A stretch of 64,000 nucleotides of DNA from Rosa chinensis (GCF_002994745.2 NC_037094.1:12709001-12773000), one strand, 5' to 3'. Shown: positions 24,040 to 36,533, counted from the first letter of the stretch. Notes: a model not told the origin generated them from the letters alone. Translations and numbers: made by a program.

Positions 24040-26603
24040 CTAACATGAGCCATTTGGTATTGTGGCATCAGACTTTTCCAATTTGCAGTCAGTTCGTAAT
24101 GCCGCCAACCAGGAATTCAACTGAGAAAAGAGGGAAGAAAATCAGGGGATTGATCACACAGATTTCGGGATTAAGCAAAAAGAAAAGGTACCCTTGAAAC
24201 AGATAATCTGTCCTACCTGTATCTCAGAAACACTAGAGCACTCGTACCGCAGTCCTTGACGTGTTAAAATATAAAATGCATATCGAGTTCCTTCATCATC
24301 TCGTGTAAAGCTTGGCAAGGGACCTATTTCAACAATATCAGATAATAGGGTGGAGTCTTGAGGACTTAGATCTGAAAGATGAATAAAAAAGAAATAAAGC
24401 TCGTCAGTGATCATATTATGTTAGTATGTTACACTTCATATGAGAAACCATGATGAAAAATGTCGTACGAGCTTCTTAGTTTGAAAACAGCACTACTATA
24501 CCCCAGTTTGAGTTTTTGACCATAAATAAAAATTCGAACAAAAAGTACAATGAAATGAAATGTGAGATCAGGACCAACCAATCAAACCAGAACGTCTTAA
24601 TGCAGCATTAAACTATATCTTGTTGCCACACAGTGACAAAGAATTTGCCAAACTTACATAAACAAATTAAGGTGGCACAAGGAACAGGAGTATGATTAAA
24701 TGGTTATTTACCTGTGGATAACAAGTAGAAGAACATGCAGGTCCCTTGCAAGACAACAAAGCGTGGAAGCCAGTCATCAACATCAGTATCATCAAGGGGA
24801 GGAGGTTCTCCTGGTAGTGCTGTCCACCTCTATTATAAAGAAAACAAAAAATGGAACAAGAATATGAACAAGCCATATTTGGAATCATCCACTCAAAGTA
24901 AAATTTGACTTAGGGATAGTCATTACAGTTCGAATGTACAAATAGCCAGAGAGACGAGCAAATCGTAAAATCTCATCAACGTGTTCCAATCTGCATAAAA
25001 CATAAGCCTTTCAGTGACTTCATTGTTACATTGTGTTGAGAGTTTATGAACCACGGTACAGCTAACAGAAGTTGCCTCCAAAAAGCTCAGAATTAGCACT
25101 AATATGTAGCTTTCAATACATGCATCAAATTAAAATGGTCAAGCATGAAGTTTCTTACTGAGCTTTCAAGTGAGCTTCCCTCTCTTCTATATCAGCAAGC
25201 TCCGTTCGAAGTGACTCTAGTTCTACAGCAGATAGCTCAACCTGCAGTTACATTACTGTAGCGGTCAGATACATAGAAATATCACAAACACCGACTGAGG
25301 AACTGGAAAAACTACTCAACCAACCTTTTCTTCACCATCCGTGCTAGAACCCCATGGCAACCCCCTTAGACTAAACGACTTCAACATGTGTGCAGCAGTT
25401 CTTAATTTTCCTAGACTCCAGCTATGGGACCTATCCTACACCAGATCAAGCAAAGTGAATAAAATCAACACACAGTCTCTCAATTTACATCACCTTACGA
25501 TCTGAAACAGATGAAATTAACCTCAAGCAATTATCTGTTCTTGGACGTGAAATAGATGAAGTTACATTTTGAGAAGAGTCAACACTGGGTGAGGATGCTT
25601 TAAAATGATCTGGAATAACCCTTATCTTCCCAAGACCATCATCCATGAAGCTGATTTTCAGTTCTAGAATAAGGCGCAAACCTGTGTCCATAGCATATGA
25701 TAAGAATCAATAATCAACATTATCTGATACAAACGGTAAATGAGCATACTATCCACCTCATATTCTATATGAGCTATAAACTTAAATTGCAAGATAGGAA
25801 GATAAACAATTGTTTTCAACTGATTTCACCTATGATTCACTTTGATTCTCAAAATAAATCACCCAAAGAGCTGTTCTTATCACTCACAGTAACTCGAGGC
25901 ACATAGTTTCCATATCCCCATGATATAACAAAAGAACCACATTCATTACTAGAGCTAAATAATTAGGAAAGTCGATAACTATAACCAATATTGCAAAGGA
26001 ATATAGTTTAGTCTGAGTAAACCCACATATTAACTATTTGAGTCACCACAACAGATTACATGAGATCCACATCTAATTTCTGTGCATCTCCATGATTAAA
26101 AAAAAAATAGACGAACTAAAAGGAATACCTCCATAATAACAAACTGAAATTTGAATTTCTGTTTTGCAGAACAACCCCACAATTCTCTAAAGAACCCTAG
26201 CTATACCAACCCAGCTAATCCCAATTTGGAACATTGAAACATGACAAGGAACAAAAATTCATGAATAAAGGCTCCAACAACAACAGGCTAACTTTGCATA
26301 CAATTCGATCCAAGAAGCAGTGTCTCAAACAAACCTGAAATCCCATGATCCAATCAAAACTACAACGCTAAGTACTTACATGAATTCATCAACTACTTCC
26401 CGGCTAGCTATAACAAGTTGCAGCATGATAAAAACAAAAACAAAGATACAATCTTTGGGCTCAGAAAAGGCGGTATTAGCGAAACTAACAGCCAGAGAAG
26501 GAAAGGCGAAGCAGAGAGAGGAGAGAAGATAATACATACCCCAGTAGAAAGAGACTTTTTTATCAGAAAGGCACGAGCTTGATGGAGAGGTCCTCTTGTT
26601 CAT
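24040..26603 (-). CDS. Pleckstrin-homology domain protein (plant-specific, function unknown)
   Basis: Eight minus-strand exons, 26603-26540, 25681-25494, 25435-25325, 25241-25159, 24990-24927, 24829-24712, 24371-24217 and 24120-24040, join in frame to 287 residues. Residues 1-110 are Ser/Arg-rich and probably disordered. Residues about 120-150 (VELSAVELESLRTELADIEEREAHLKAQ) are predicted coiled coil. From about 155 to 275 there is a PH-like fold: it starts ARLSGYLYIRT, carries WLPRFVVLQGTCMFFYL, and ends with an amphipathic helix containing SWLAALRTDC, whose Trp is the hallmark PH residue. Such domains bind phosphoinositides or proteins. The substrate and partner are not evident. An in-phase alternative donor (GTAAGG) exists near 25498. 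A broken partial copy lies at 21645-22040. Confidence 0.82.
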
Positions 26604-28017
26604 GGAAAGTGTTTGACCCCCACAATCATGTTGACTATTTGGTATCGTTTGCTCAGTTCTCGATGTGAGATGTCTATTTTGCCCTTACGTCACCATGTTT
26701 TACTTGGTTACGTAGATTGGTGTTATACTGGCCTTTTGGGTTTTGTGCTGGTTTATAATAGTTTTCTAGATTGATTAGTATGATCAATTGATCATTATCA
26801 TCCGCCACGTATATCTTAGATGCTTTGAGGAATAGTAATAACCGACTAATTACAATTTACCAACATTTTTTTTTCTTAAAAAACAAAGTTGTTTAGAGAT
26901 GATCATAAGTTCATAACCCTTATGATTTTGATTATTTGATAATGGGGCTTTTTTAACATCATAGCCATCGAGATAAGAATGCCATCCACATTGGATTCCA
27001 CCTAGTACATGGTTTAAGACCACAACATCTTGTGCAAGTACGCCCTATATAAGCATGGATAGATTTCCTTTCAAAAAGAAAAAAAAATATGTAGCGGTAA
27101 ATTAGTTTCATGCAATAATGCACCGAATACATCGGCAAACTAAAAAACACGAGTTTTTTTTTTTTTTTTTGGATGACGATTGAAAAACACGAATTGGAAA
27201 AAAGAAATTCTATAGATATTTGTGGGGTGAAAAAAGTAGGTTACTGGTAAATAGTTTGAAACAGAAATTATCTAAACGATAATATGATAAAAATGAATTT
27301 AACATGCTAACCAATATCTGCTTCCTAAAAATGCAATCATGCATAAACAGAAATGATCCAAGATGCTTGATAATGTGAATTTCATCTGAAAAATTCTACG
27401 ATGTGTTAATGTATGACATGCATACATTTGCCTTAAAAGTGGTAACATGAGTCATCAAAATAGTAATATTAGTTCTCAAAATTGTAACATGAGTCCTTAA
27501 AGTGGTAAATTTTATTAGTTACCACATGAGTCCTCAAAATAGTAAATTTTATTAGTTACCACATGAGTCCTCAAAATAGTAATATTAGTCCTTAAAGTGG
27601 TAACATGAGTCCTTAAAGTGGTAAATTTTCTTAGTTTACCATATGAGTAATATTGGTCCTCAAAGTGATAACATGAGTCCTTAGAGGGGTAAAAATAGTT
27701 GATGTATGAGAAATGTTAACATATCATACCTTTCCCCATTTCATCTTTGTGGAACCAAGATGGCAGAAAAAGAGTATCAGATGAAATGAGCTAGATAAAG
27801 ACAGCAAACGGATAAGAGGAGGCATAATTTAGATCGGAAAAGCAAACTACAAACTGTTTCAATGTGTATTTTCAAAAGCATCATGTATCTGACTTAAACT
27901 CACTGACCCAGGCTTAATTGACTGAGACATCACATTCTCAAATGCCTCACCAAACACTTTTGAAACAGTTATATGATCAGGCCTAGAATCAAGTGACTTA
28001 TTTTCTTTTCCTCAATG
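26604..28017. other. Intergenic DNA with a minisatellite-like patch
   Basis: Promoter of the PH gene on the left. The rest is AT-rich without a gene, except the repeats listed at 27430-27690. Confidence 0.4.
27430..27690. repeat. Degenerate tandem repeat (about 20-bp unit)
   Basis: About a dozen variants of GTGGTAACATGAGTCCTTAAA and CAAAATAGTAAATTTTATTAG alternate. Two adjacent 39-bp blocks at about 27510-27590 are nearly identical. No spacers or leader are present, so it is a minisatellite. Confidence 0.75.
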
Positions 28018-29579
28018 CTACCAGCAAAATGGAAGTCGCAAAGCCCACTCAGATAACAAGCTAGGCCAGCTGGCAGCAGTTTGCGATGCATTGTGGAGAG
28101 TAGGAGACTTATCCTTGATGCAACCATTTACTGTCTCTACATCCAAAATCATACTCGTATCGACTTGCCTTGGACTTGGTTCACATGATTTCTCCAAATT
28201 GAGTACATGAGCAAATTCATCTACCTTGTTCTGGGGGGCAGAAGTAGCTGGGAAAAACTGCCCTTGTTTGAGCTCATTAAAAGATGAAAATGGCACAACG
28301 TCATTCTCTCGGTCACAAATCAGAACAGCATCCAGTTTCTGTGCACTATAAAATGATGTATGTTGTCCATCTATCAATAAGGGATGAGTTGTATATAGCC
28401 CTCATCTCTTCTCTCTGCTTTTTGTAAAAGGACATCGCTGATGCGCTCAAAGCAAGCGCATAATTTAACCCTGAAAATGTCGTTAGTAGTATAAGCAAAT
28501 AGGGATCGTTCTATCCGGAGATTGAGGGTACACTTGTAATTGTGTAACAAATAAAGAAAAGTATTATTTACAAAAATAAAATAAAGAATATAAATATATA
28601 CAATTGTATAAACAAATAAAGAATTAAAATAATAAAGTATTATTTACAAAAATAAAATAAAGAATAAATATATACAAGTAAACACAAATAAGGGGGGAAT
28701 TAGGATTCTTAAAATTAAAATTAAAATAAATAAAATAAAGAAAACGTAAAAACATATATACAAGGGTGGAACGCAAGGAACAAAGATCAAAATCAATTCC
28801 ATGTAATCAAATTCGATTTAAACCCTATAATTGTTCTTCCAAGTCATGAGAGAGGAGTTGATCATGTGAAACATTCGAAAGCAAATGATTTCCCATATTT
28901 TACTTTTCAATGCTAATCAACCTAAGCGAAAGCACCTAGATTAATCCTATCAAACATGCAATCAAGCCCTAGAAAGCTAGTCAATCATGACATGTTCAAC
29001 GCATTAGACATAGAGAAAGGCTATCAACTCAAGTGTACAACTTAGTTATGGAAAAGTCCACCTAATTGCAATCCTCTTCAATTAAATTCGATTCTTGTCC
29101 AGAACCTTTACTACTTTTGATTCAAGTTACACAAAACGAAAAGTCGATTTCATGTTCTTAAACCTAGCACCAATTACATGCAAATCCTATAAGTGTCGAC
29201 CCAAATAAGATAAACATATAAAAGTTTTCTGTAAAGCAAATTTAATCGAACAAACTCACATAAGCGACTTAGAATCACAATTATAGAATTCGAAAACTTT
29301 ATTTAAACATAGAAATTGGGCTTAAACTTTGCCCTAAACATTATTGTTAACTAGAAACAAGTTCATACGAAATCAAACAAGGAAACCAAAAAGGTTACAA
29401 GGAAAATGAACGAATTACACCGTGAGTGGAGATGGAGATGGAGAGCTAGATGGTTGGATCTTGAATCTTGGAAGCAAGCCTTCAAGGTGGATGATGGAGG
29501 ATATGATCTTCACGGCTCCTTCTTTTTCTTCATCTCCTTGCTTGAAAATGCAGAACTTTGCAACTAGAGAATGGAGAAG

Positions 29580-29810
29580 GAAAATGGAAAGGAAATGGAG
29601 AGACAAAGAAGATGAGATGGATGAAGGAATTGGTGGAAAAATGGAAAGGAAATGGAGGGACAAAGAAGATGGAATGGATGAAGGAATTGGTGGAAAAATG
29701 GAAAGGAAATGGAGGGACAAAGAAGATGGAATGGATGAAGGAATTAGTGGAAAAATGGAAAGGAAATGGAGGGACAAAGAAGATGGAATGGATGAAGGAA
29801 TTCGTATTTT
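29580..29810. repeat. 57-bp tandem repeat inside the solo LTR (about 4 units)
   Basis: Four units start near 29585, 29642, 29699 and 29756 (ATGGAAAGGAAATGGAGG). Because 57 is divisible by three, they give a repetitive open frame, but there is no sign of a real gene. Confidence 0.85.
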
Positions 29811-29949
29811 GAGAGTGAGAGGAGAAGTGTATTTATAGCCCAAAAAATGATGAATGGAGGGTGGAGATGAACATAAATGAAGGGCTAGATATGTTAGACA
29901 AATTTGTAAAAAATATCTTCCCACTTGTTTATCACTTGTTCAACTTGAA

Positions 29950-30100
29950 TTGATTTTCCTCCTCAAGATTTTCCACTTGCTTGCAACTTTGATTTTCCTC
30001 CTCAAGATTTTCCACTTGCTTGCAACTTTGATTTTCCTCCTCAAGATTTTCCACTTGGTTGCAACTTTGATTTTCCTCCTCAAGATTTTCCACTTGCTTG
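29950..30100. repeat. 39-bp tandem repeat inside the solo LTR (about 4 units)
   Basis: Unit TGATTTTCCTCCTCAAGATT continues into TTCCACTTGCTTGCAACTT. Near-identical copies follow one another, and the open frames across them on both strands are by-products. Confidence 0.88.
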
Positions 30101-30735
30101 GAGGTCCTAAAAATAGAAACTTTCCTAAAATGAAAAATGGCAACTTATTAAAAATGATAAATAGAAACTATAAAAATAGAAACTTTCTACAAATAGGAAC
30201 TTTCCCAATCAAAGAATGAAAACTTTCCTAAACAGGGTTTTAATAAGGAAATAACGCAAGAAATGTAGGGAAAAGCAAGTAAAACGTCGCATTAAAATGC
30301 TCCTATCAATCGCTCTATACAAGTTAACGACAAATTAAAAGCATTAAAGCCATCTGTTAGGCTATTTTAAAACAAAATACAAATACTTAAGACATAATGC
30401 ATATATATGCAAAGGGTATATGTAGCGATGAGTTGCAAGCCCAATGACAAAGCATAGAAAAGGATATTCTCTATACTCTGTTGTTATTAATTATAGACCA
30501 GCCCAACATGTTCATACCTGAAACATAGAATCATCTATGGCAACAAAAAAAGAAGCACTTGATTCAACTTGGGTTTTTACAACTTCCTACATGACAGAAA
30601 AAAAAAAATAACAGTTCGATTGAAAAGACTTGACAAGATAAAAAAACTAAACTATTCCAATTATAAAATTTACCTCCAGAAAGAGAAGCTCCAAAGAATC
30701 TTCATCAATGCTTTCATTATGTTCCACATCTTTTA

Positions 30736-31128
30736 GGCCGCGTTTGGTTCGCGGAAAGGAAAAGAAATGAAATCAATTCTTTGCTCTTTCCATAGGCATG
30801 AGAAATTGCAATTCCCAGCAATTTTCCTTTCCAGTGTTTGGAAAGACTAAGAATGTAGTAGGAATACACATTTTAGTTTCCATTGCAGGGTAGTGCAAAA
30901 ATCATACAAACAACAAGTACAGTTGGTTATATTAGCAAATAATGACTTTGAGCAGGGACAATTTAGTCATATAATTTTGCAAGTGGGTGGGGGGGAACCA
31001 GTTTCCTTTTCTTTTTCCTTTCCTTTGGGAATCATTTTCCCTTCCTTGGCCATCCCAAACACAGGAAAACATAAGAAAGGAAACACTTTCCTTTCCCAAT
31101 ACCCAGATTCTGCGAAACAAACACAACC
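30736..31128. mobile_element. PIF/Harbinger-type MITE (393 bp) in an exon of the RS-repeat gene
   Basis: Terminal inverted repeats start GGCCGCGTTTGGTTCGC at the left. The right end, read in reverse complement, is GGTTGTGTTTGTTTCGCAG. TTA is duplicated at 30733-30735 and 31129-31131, the hallmark of Harbinger/Tourist insertions. No coding capacity is present. On the minus strand the flanks read as one stretch (CCTGACTC ... AAAGATGTGGAACAT), so the insertion splits what looks like an exon. Confidence 0.85.
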
Positions 31129-34100
31129 TTAGAGTCAGGCATTTATTGTATAGCTTTGGATGAGTAAGCTCTGTTGAAATGTCAAGCCTGGAGAGATACA
31201 CAAGCTAAAGATGACTGTCATCATCCGTTGGTATCTTAGAAAGTTTAGGTAATTTCTCAACAATACTTTTGGACGGTTTACATGGTTCCTTTGCTAAATC
31301 ATCACTATTTAGACCAATTTCAATCTTCTGACCCTTGTCCAAATTAGTATCACTCTGGTTCTCTTGCAGTCTTGATACCCCCAAGCAAGCTTCATCTTCT
31401 TTTGTATATACTGCTGGATTCTCTGCCTGAGAGACTAAATGAAGCTCTGGATGCACACCACCAGTTAAGCCCTTCAATTCAACATATATGCACTTGTCTC
31501 CAACTGTTGGCCTCCAATTGATTCTGTATTGTGGTTCCAATCAAACGTCCTATATGCTGGAGCCTCAGACCTGGTGGCAACATTATTTGCATCTCGCGCA
31601 GCCAATGGGGGGTATGAACTATTATCAACAGGAATTTGCCACCTATATTGATGCCCATGGCTGAAGTATCTGCCAGCATTAAGGACATGATGAGAAAATG
31701 CAGAGTGATTTATATCCATCACAAGTATTGCACTATACATAGAAAAAGCAGGAAACTGACACATAAGGGGGTGAAAACCAACAACAACTGGGCCATGCTA
31801 GAAATGGGTGAAGTTGCTCTCGAGTGGAGAAGGCAGATTTGGAACACCTTTGCTGGCATTACCATGCACTGGTCCAGCATTAGGACGATTAGCCCTCTTT
31901 TAATGATTGTGTAGTCGATGAAAATTGGACTATGAGTTGCTAGGTATTTGACCAGCATTAATAGAAGATGAAGAAGAGAAAACATCACTATCTTCCTGGA
32001 ATCTTCTTGGAAGGCAACTGCCAACTTTCCTTTCCTTCAGCACTAGATAAACCGATATCCTTGACACCACTACTCTTTCGATATGTTTGCTATCATAGTT
32101 TTCCCCAGTAGATCTTGTCAACTTAGAATTATTAGGTAGATCCAAAAGAGAAGTGGAGGGCTTGGACTCATCAAAAATTAAATCCCTCTCAATTGATAAG
32201 TCACCGAAACTACTGTCATCCTTGCCAATTAGTCTCTTGATGAGCTTATACAAACAAGGCTACTCAAGAACTCCAGAAACATCTACAACCTCTATTGAAG
32301 GAAGGAAATTTTGGCTTATTTTTTCTTCAGGTTCCCCATACTTTAATTCTGCTTGGACTGAGGGCCTAAACAAGGTTCACAAGGACATTATTTAGTAGAA
32401 GCTCTACAGCTTAATATGTAAAAGCCAAAAGACACAAAGAAACAAAGTGAAACACAAGCAACTGATAAAATCATCATGACAAACCCAGAAAAACTCCAAA
32501 TCTTGTATGCAGGTTACTATTATATACCTCAAAAAGACCAATAAAAATGACCATTAAGCTATTTTGACTATATTAAATAAAGTCCAGTATACCACTTGCT
32601 TAATAATTCCTTCTAAACAAAAATTCTTATTATCAGTCTTCTCTATTACACATTCATCATCTCAATTATCACTTGTCAGCATGGTCTACATTCTACGATA
32701 TATATTTTCCAAACAGATGATGATAGGCACATTACAGTTCATTCGAAAGACTAACACAACCAGGGCACCAACACATCTATAAGCATCTAAAAGTAAATAG
32801 CACATACCTCATTTGACCAATAGGCACAAAGAAAAGTATCATTTGAATATAATGCCACTTACTGCATTCATAAGCAGTACAACACAAAACTGCAATCTCT
32901 TAAACTTTTTACCACAAACTGAAAACATACCTGGATTGATCTTTTGAAAGATAAGAATAAGAGCTAGGTGAATTCCTCTGTTTGTTACAGCTTGCATTTG
33001 AGTCTGCATCAACATGGTGTAAACGAGACCCTTCCTTATCAGCAATAGGCTCTACCATGCCACTGACTTTCTTTTCTAGATCAAAATGTTGTTCCTTGGT
33101 ACTTCGGGATCTACTATAGCTTCGGTCCTCTCTATCATAAGCTCTATTTCCCCTATCATCATTATACCTAGTGAATTCTCCAGCATTCTTTTCTGGATCA
33201 ACATGTCGTTCCTTGGTACTTCGGGATCTGCTATAGTTTTGGTCCTCTCTATCATCAGCACTATTTCCCCTATCATCCTTATACCTAGTGTACCCTCCAT
33301 CATTCTTTTCAGGATCAACATGTTGTTCCTTGGTACTTCTGGATCTGCTATAAGCTTGGTCCTCTCTATCATTAGCTCTATTTCTTCTATCATTATTATA
33401 CACAGTGTCTCCTCCATTATTGTTTTTGGATCAACATGTCGTTCCTTGGTACTTCGGGATGTACTATAGTCATGGTCTACTCTATCATCACCTCTACTTC
33501 CCCTATCATCATTATACCTAGTCTATTTTCCATCATCATATCTTGATTTCTTGTACCAACTTTCAATGGCATAAATTTCATCCTTTGCATGCTTACTACC
33601 TGACCTGTCACTGTGGTGATCTCTTAAGGCATATTCGTCCTTGTGCCTGTCTTCCCGATGTCTCTTCTTCTAATCAATATCGTCCCTGGACTTGCTATCC
33701 CTGTGCCTACTATCTCCATCAGCATCTTCTCCATACTTAACCTCATAATTTGCATCATCCTTGTGCCTACTATCTCTGGCAGCATCTTCTTCGTACTTGG
33801 CTTTATATCTTGCAACATCCTTGTGCCTACTATCTTTGTCAGCATCTTCTTCATACTTAACTTTACATCTTGCAGCATCCTTGTGCCTACTATCTCTGTT
33901 AGCAGCTTCTCTATGAGTAACTTTATAACTTGCACCATCCTTGTCCCTATTAGCATCTTCTCCATACTTACTAATATAACTTGTAGCATCCTTGGGCGTA
34001 TCTGTGTCAGTGTCTTCTCCATAGTTGACTTTATTACATGCACCATCCTTGTGCCTCATATCACTGTCAATGTCTTCTCCATACTTGACTTTATTACTTG

Positions 34101-34288
34101 CACCATCCTTGTATCTATCCTTGTCATGCTCGCTTCTTGTTGACCGCCTACTATCCTTCTCATCTCTTACACACTCCTGATATTCACACTTCTCAACAGA
34201 CCCCATCTCTGCTCCTCCTATTTAGTTTCTCAAGGTCCTTCTTTAACTAGCGATTTCACATCTCCTCTTTCGAAAGCCTCTCTAGAAA

Positions 34289-34291
<3 letters not shown>

Positions 34292-34329
<38 letters not shown>
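34292..34329. repeat. (TA)n microsatellite
   Basis: About 19 TA units in the intron of the RS-repeat gene. Confidence 0.95.
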
Positions 34330-34331
<2 letters not shown>

Positions 34332-34482
34332 ATATGCATCCAAATTCATCATACACTTATGACCAATCCAAATATTTACGACAAAGTAAAATGCAACTTA
34401 CAAAGCATGCACCATAAAGTATATTGCATATTATGCAGCAAGAAAATAAAAATCAAAACATCACGGAAAGAATTAAATTACA

Positions 34483-36015
34483 AAATATTGTTTACTCCCT
34501 AAACTTTTACCCAAAAAACACTTCAGTCCATGTCCTTCTAATTTCACATGTTTGCTCCTCATACTCTCAATTTTGGACCAATAGGTCTATTCCGTTACTC
34601 TCCATCTAAAATCTCCGCTAAGCTGAAGACGTGGCAATCTCTCCCATGCTAAAATGTCCATTATACCCTCACTTCCTTTTTTTTCCTGAATTTTTTCTTC
34701 TTTTTTTAATTTTTTAATTTTTCTTTCTTTTTTATCTTTTTCATTTACTGCTTACCGTCTCTCTAAAACCCCCAACCTCTTCTGTCTCCCAACCACCACC
34801 TCCCACCCACATTTTCCGATCTCAACTCACACTCTCACATCATTTGGTCCTTCTATTTCTGGACACACAATCAACCAAAATTTTCATACACAAAATCAGA
34901 AAATCAAAACCTAGAAAATGATCCTTGAACCGAATCCAAATAAAAAAGAAAAAGAAAAACTGAAATAGTTTTTCTCCCAAACCCAGATCGATTAGACAAA
35001 AAGAAAAGAAAACCAAAATGATTCCATCAACAACCCATGAGCTCCATCCAAACCTTGCTCAAAATCTTCTTCAAAACCCTAGTACCATCAAATCCCAATC
35101 CCAGGCCAAGCAGCTCCATGCCCAAATCTTCTTAAATCCATTTACCAAAACCTCCACAGTAGTCTTCTTCTGCCTCGACATCGACCTGCTTCAGAAGAAA
35201 ACCCGGCACCCGGAAGACCGAGAATTCGGAGGCCCATGAAATGGTTCAAATGCTCATCAGAAGCTTCGACGACATAGAGCCCCTAGTGATTCAATTCTTC
35301 TTCTTTTTTAGCTTCGAAATTGATTCGGGTGGATCTTTGTAGGTGAGGTCGGCGGTCTCAACGTCAGAAAGGGTGAGGCAGAGTGGTCGAAGGTGGGGAT
35401 GGAGACGGTGGAGGTGGAGCTACTTTCTCTCAGTGGTCAACAAGTGTTTTCTAGAGATTAATTGGCCGGTGGGCTTAGGGCTATTTTCTGATGGCGGCTG
35501 AGCAAAGACGACACAGGGATTCGGTTCCTCCATGTCCCACATCTATTGAGACCCATATCGATCTTCTTGATCAAAAAGCTCTGAAATAAGTTGAATCGGA
35601 GAAGCTCCGGAGGTCTAACCTGCTATGGCAACCTTCCTCTAGACTTTGGTGCTTTGGGGCTAGGAGGGTTTTGGTAGAGGTATGAGTAAGCAGTGTGGGC
35701 TGATTTGGCTTTGGTTAGGGGCGATAAGCAAAAGAAAAAGAGGGGCGATAAGCAAAAGAAAAAGAGAGAGTTGGAAGAAGAAGAGAAAACAGGAAAAAAA
35801 AAATAGAAAAAAAAAATAAAGAATAAGTGAGGGTAAAATGGATATTTTGACGCTTAATGATTGCTACATCAGTAATTTGACGGAGTTTTTGGACGGAAAG
35901 TAACGGAATTGACCTATTGGTCCAAAATTGATAATACAAGGAGTAAACGTGTGAAATTAGAAGGACAGGGACTGAAGTATTTTTTGGGTAAAAGATCAGG
36001 GAGTAAACAGTATTT
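34483..36015. mobile_element. TIR transposon (about 1.5 kb) carrying a PPR-like fragment
   Basis: Left end 34483-34621 and right end 35876-36015 are inverted repeats of about 135 bp. Shared blocks include TTTACTCCCT, CTTTTACCCAAAAAA, CTTCAGTCC, TGTCCTTCTAATTTCACA, ATTTTGGACCAATAGGTC and TTCCGTTACT. Terminal bases are soft and I could not find a clean target duplication. The interior (35018-35170, +) reads like the start of a plant PPR protein. The layout (long TIRs, host fragment, no transposase) fits a Pack-type element, probably Mutator-like. It sits in intron 1 of the decayed RS-repeat gene. Confidence 0.7.
35018..35239 (+). pseudogene. PPR-like gene fragment captured by the TIR element
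   Basis: The first 49 residues include LLQNPSTIKSQSQAKQLHAQ, which resembles the opening of plant PLS-class pentatricopeptide proteins, where (S)QAKQLHAQI is a recurring start. The similarity fades after about residue 50, no PPR repeat follows, and the remaining DNA to 35700 is unrelated. Judged from family knowledge, not from a search. Confidence 0.5.
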
Positions 36016-36533
36016 AACCCTAATAATAACAATAATAATCTAAGTCACATTACCAGTGTCAGCAATTTTTTCCTTCTTTTTCTTCTTCTTCTTCTCACTC
36101 TCTCTTCTCCTCTTCGAAGAAATTTGCTCGGCCTCATCTAAATCCTCACTGTCATTTCCATGGCGAGACTGATTATCGCCGCCGTCTCCCAATCTTTGCT
36201 TCTCGCCAGCGTAAGAAACCTTGACGGAACTCTCCTCTTTACACTTCTTGGCCTTCCTTGTCCTCCATTCTCTTTCATCGTCATCAACTATTTCTACCTC
36301 CGAGTCCGAGTTGCTTGAACTGTGCTTGCTCTGCTTCCGAGACGACATCGTCCTAGAGCTCTTCGTCATGGTCGTTGTGGTTCCATCGAGTAAAACGAAA
36401 AACAAAATTGTGAAATGAAGATTTGAAATTCAGGGACGGTGGGAAGGGAAAAAGGAAAGTTGATCGGAATATGTGAGGTCACATTGCCGGAAAACTAACC
36501 AAAGAGGGAGAAGAAAGGAGGGGGGGGGGAATT

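Larger units (their letters stand above)
28439..30308 (-). mobile_element. Solo LTR (1.87 kb) with 5-bp target duplication
   Basis: The unit has TG..CA ends: TGATGCGCTC at the left and CTCCTATCA at the right (reading TGATAGGAGC on the minus strand). It is flanked by the direct repeat ATCGC at 28434-28438 and 30309-30313. No internal retrotransposon domain is present, so it fits a solo LTR left by LTR-LTR recombination. Strand is a guess. It lies within the decayed RS-repeat gene, between its last coding pieces. Confidence 0.82.
28018..36369 (-). pseudogene. Decayed gene for a large charged nuclear protein with RS/RD tandem repeats
   Basis: Exon 1 (36369-36054) encodes a Ser/Lys/Glu-rich N-terminus (SSRKQSKHSSSNSDSEVEIV, then KKKKKKKEK). 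Exon 2 (34217-32931, phase 1 junction) holds two tandem arrays: about eight units like KDxAxYKVKYGEDADxDSRH, then four 40-residue units like DDREDxxYSRSRSTKERHVDPEK. Breaks in exon 2 are TAG at 33670-33672, TAG at 33523-33525 and a one-base deletion near 33427. A further exon starts at 32365 and has TAG near 32260. Later coding pieces lie at 31205-31540, 30663-31150 (split by a MITE), about 30519-30592 and 28018-28377. RS-rich proteins usually act in nuclear RNA processing. It vaguely resembles plant proteins annotated as CCCH zinc finger protein 13-like, but no zinc finger was seen. Identity is uncertain; the disruption is clear. Confidence 0.6.

Noticed and set aside
27430..27690. CRISPR-like array
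   Set aside because: Units abut with no unique spacers, repeats are degenerate, and the genome is eukaryotic.
29415..29924. 169-codon repetitive frame (-) and its plus-strand counterparts
   Set aside because: They arise from 57-bp tandem repeats in a solo LTR; the unit length is a multiple of three, which keeps all frames open.
33086..34143. Plus-strand hydrophobic frames (127 and 166 codons)
   Set aside because: They are the antisense shadow of the RS/RD repeat arrays on the minus strand.
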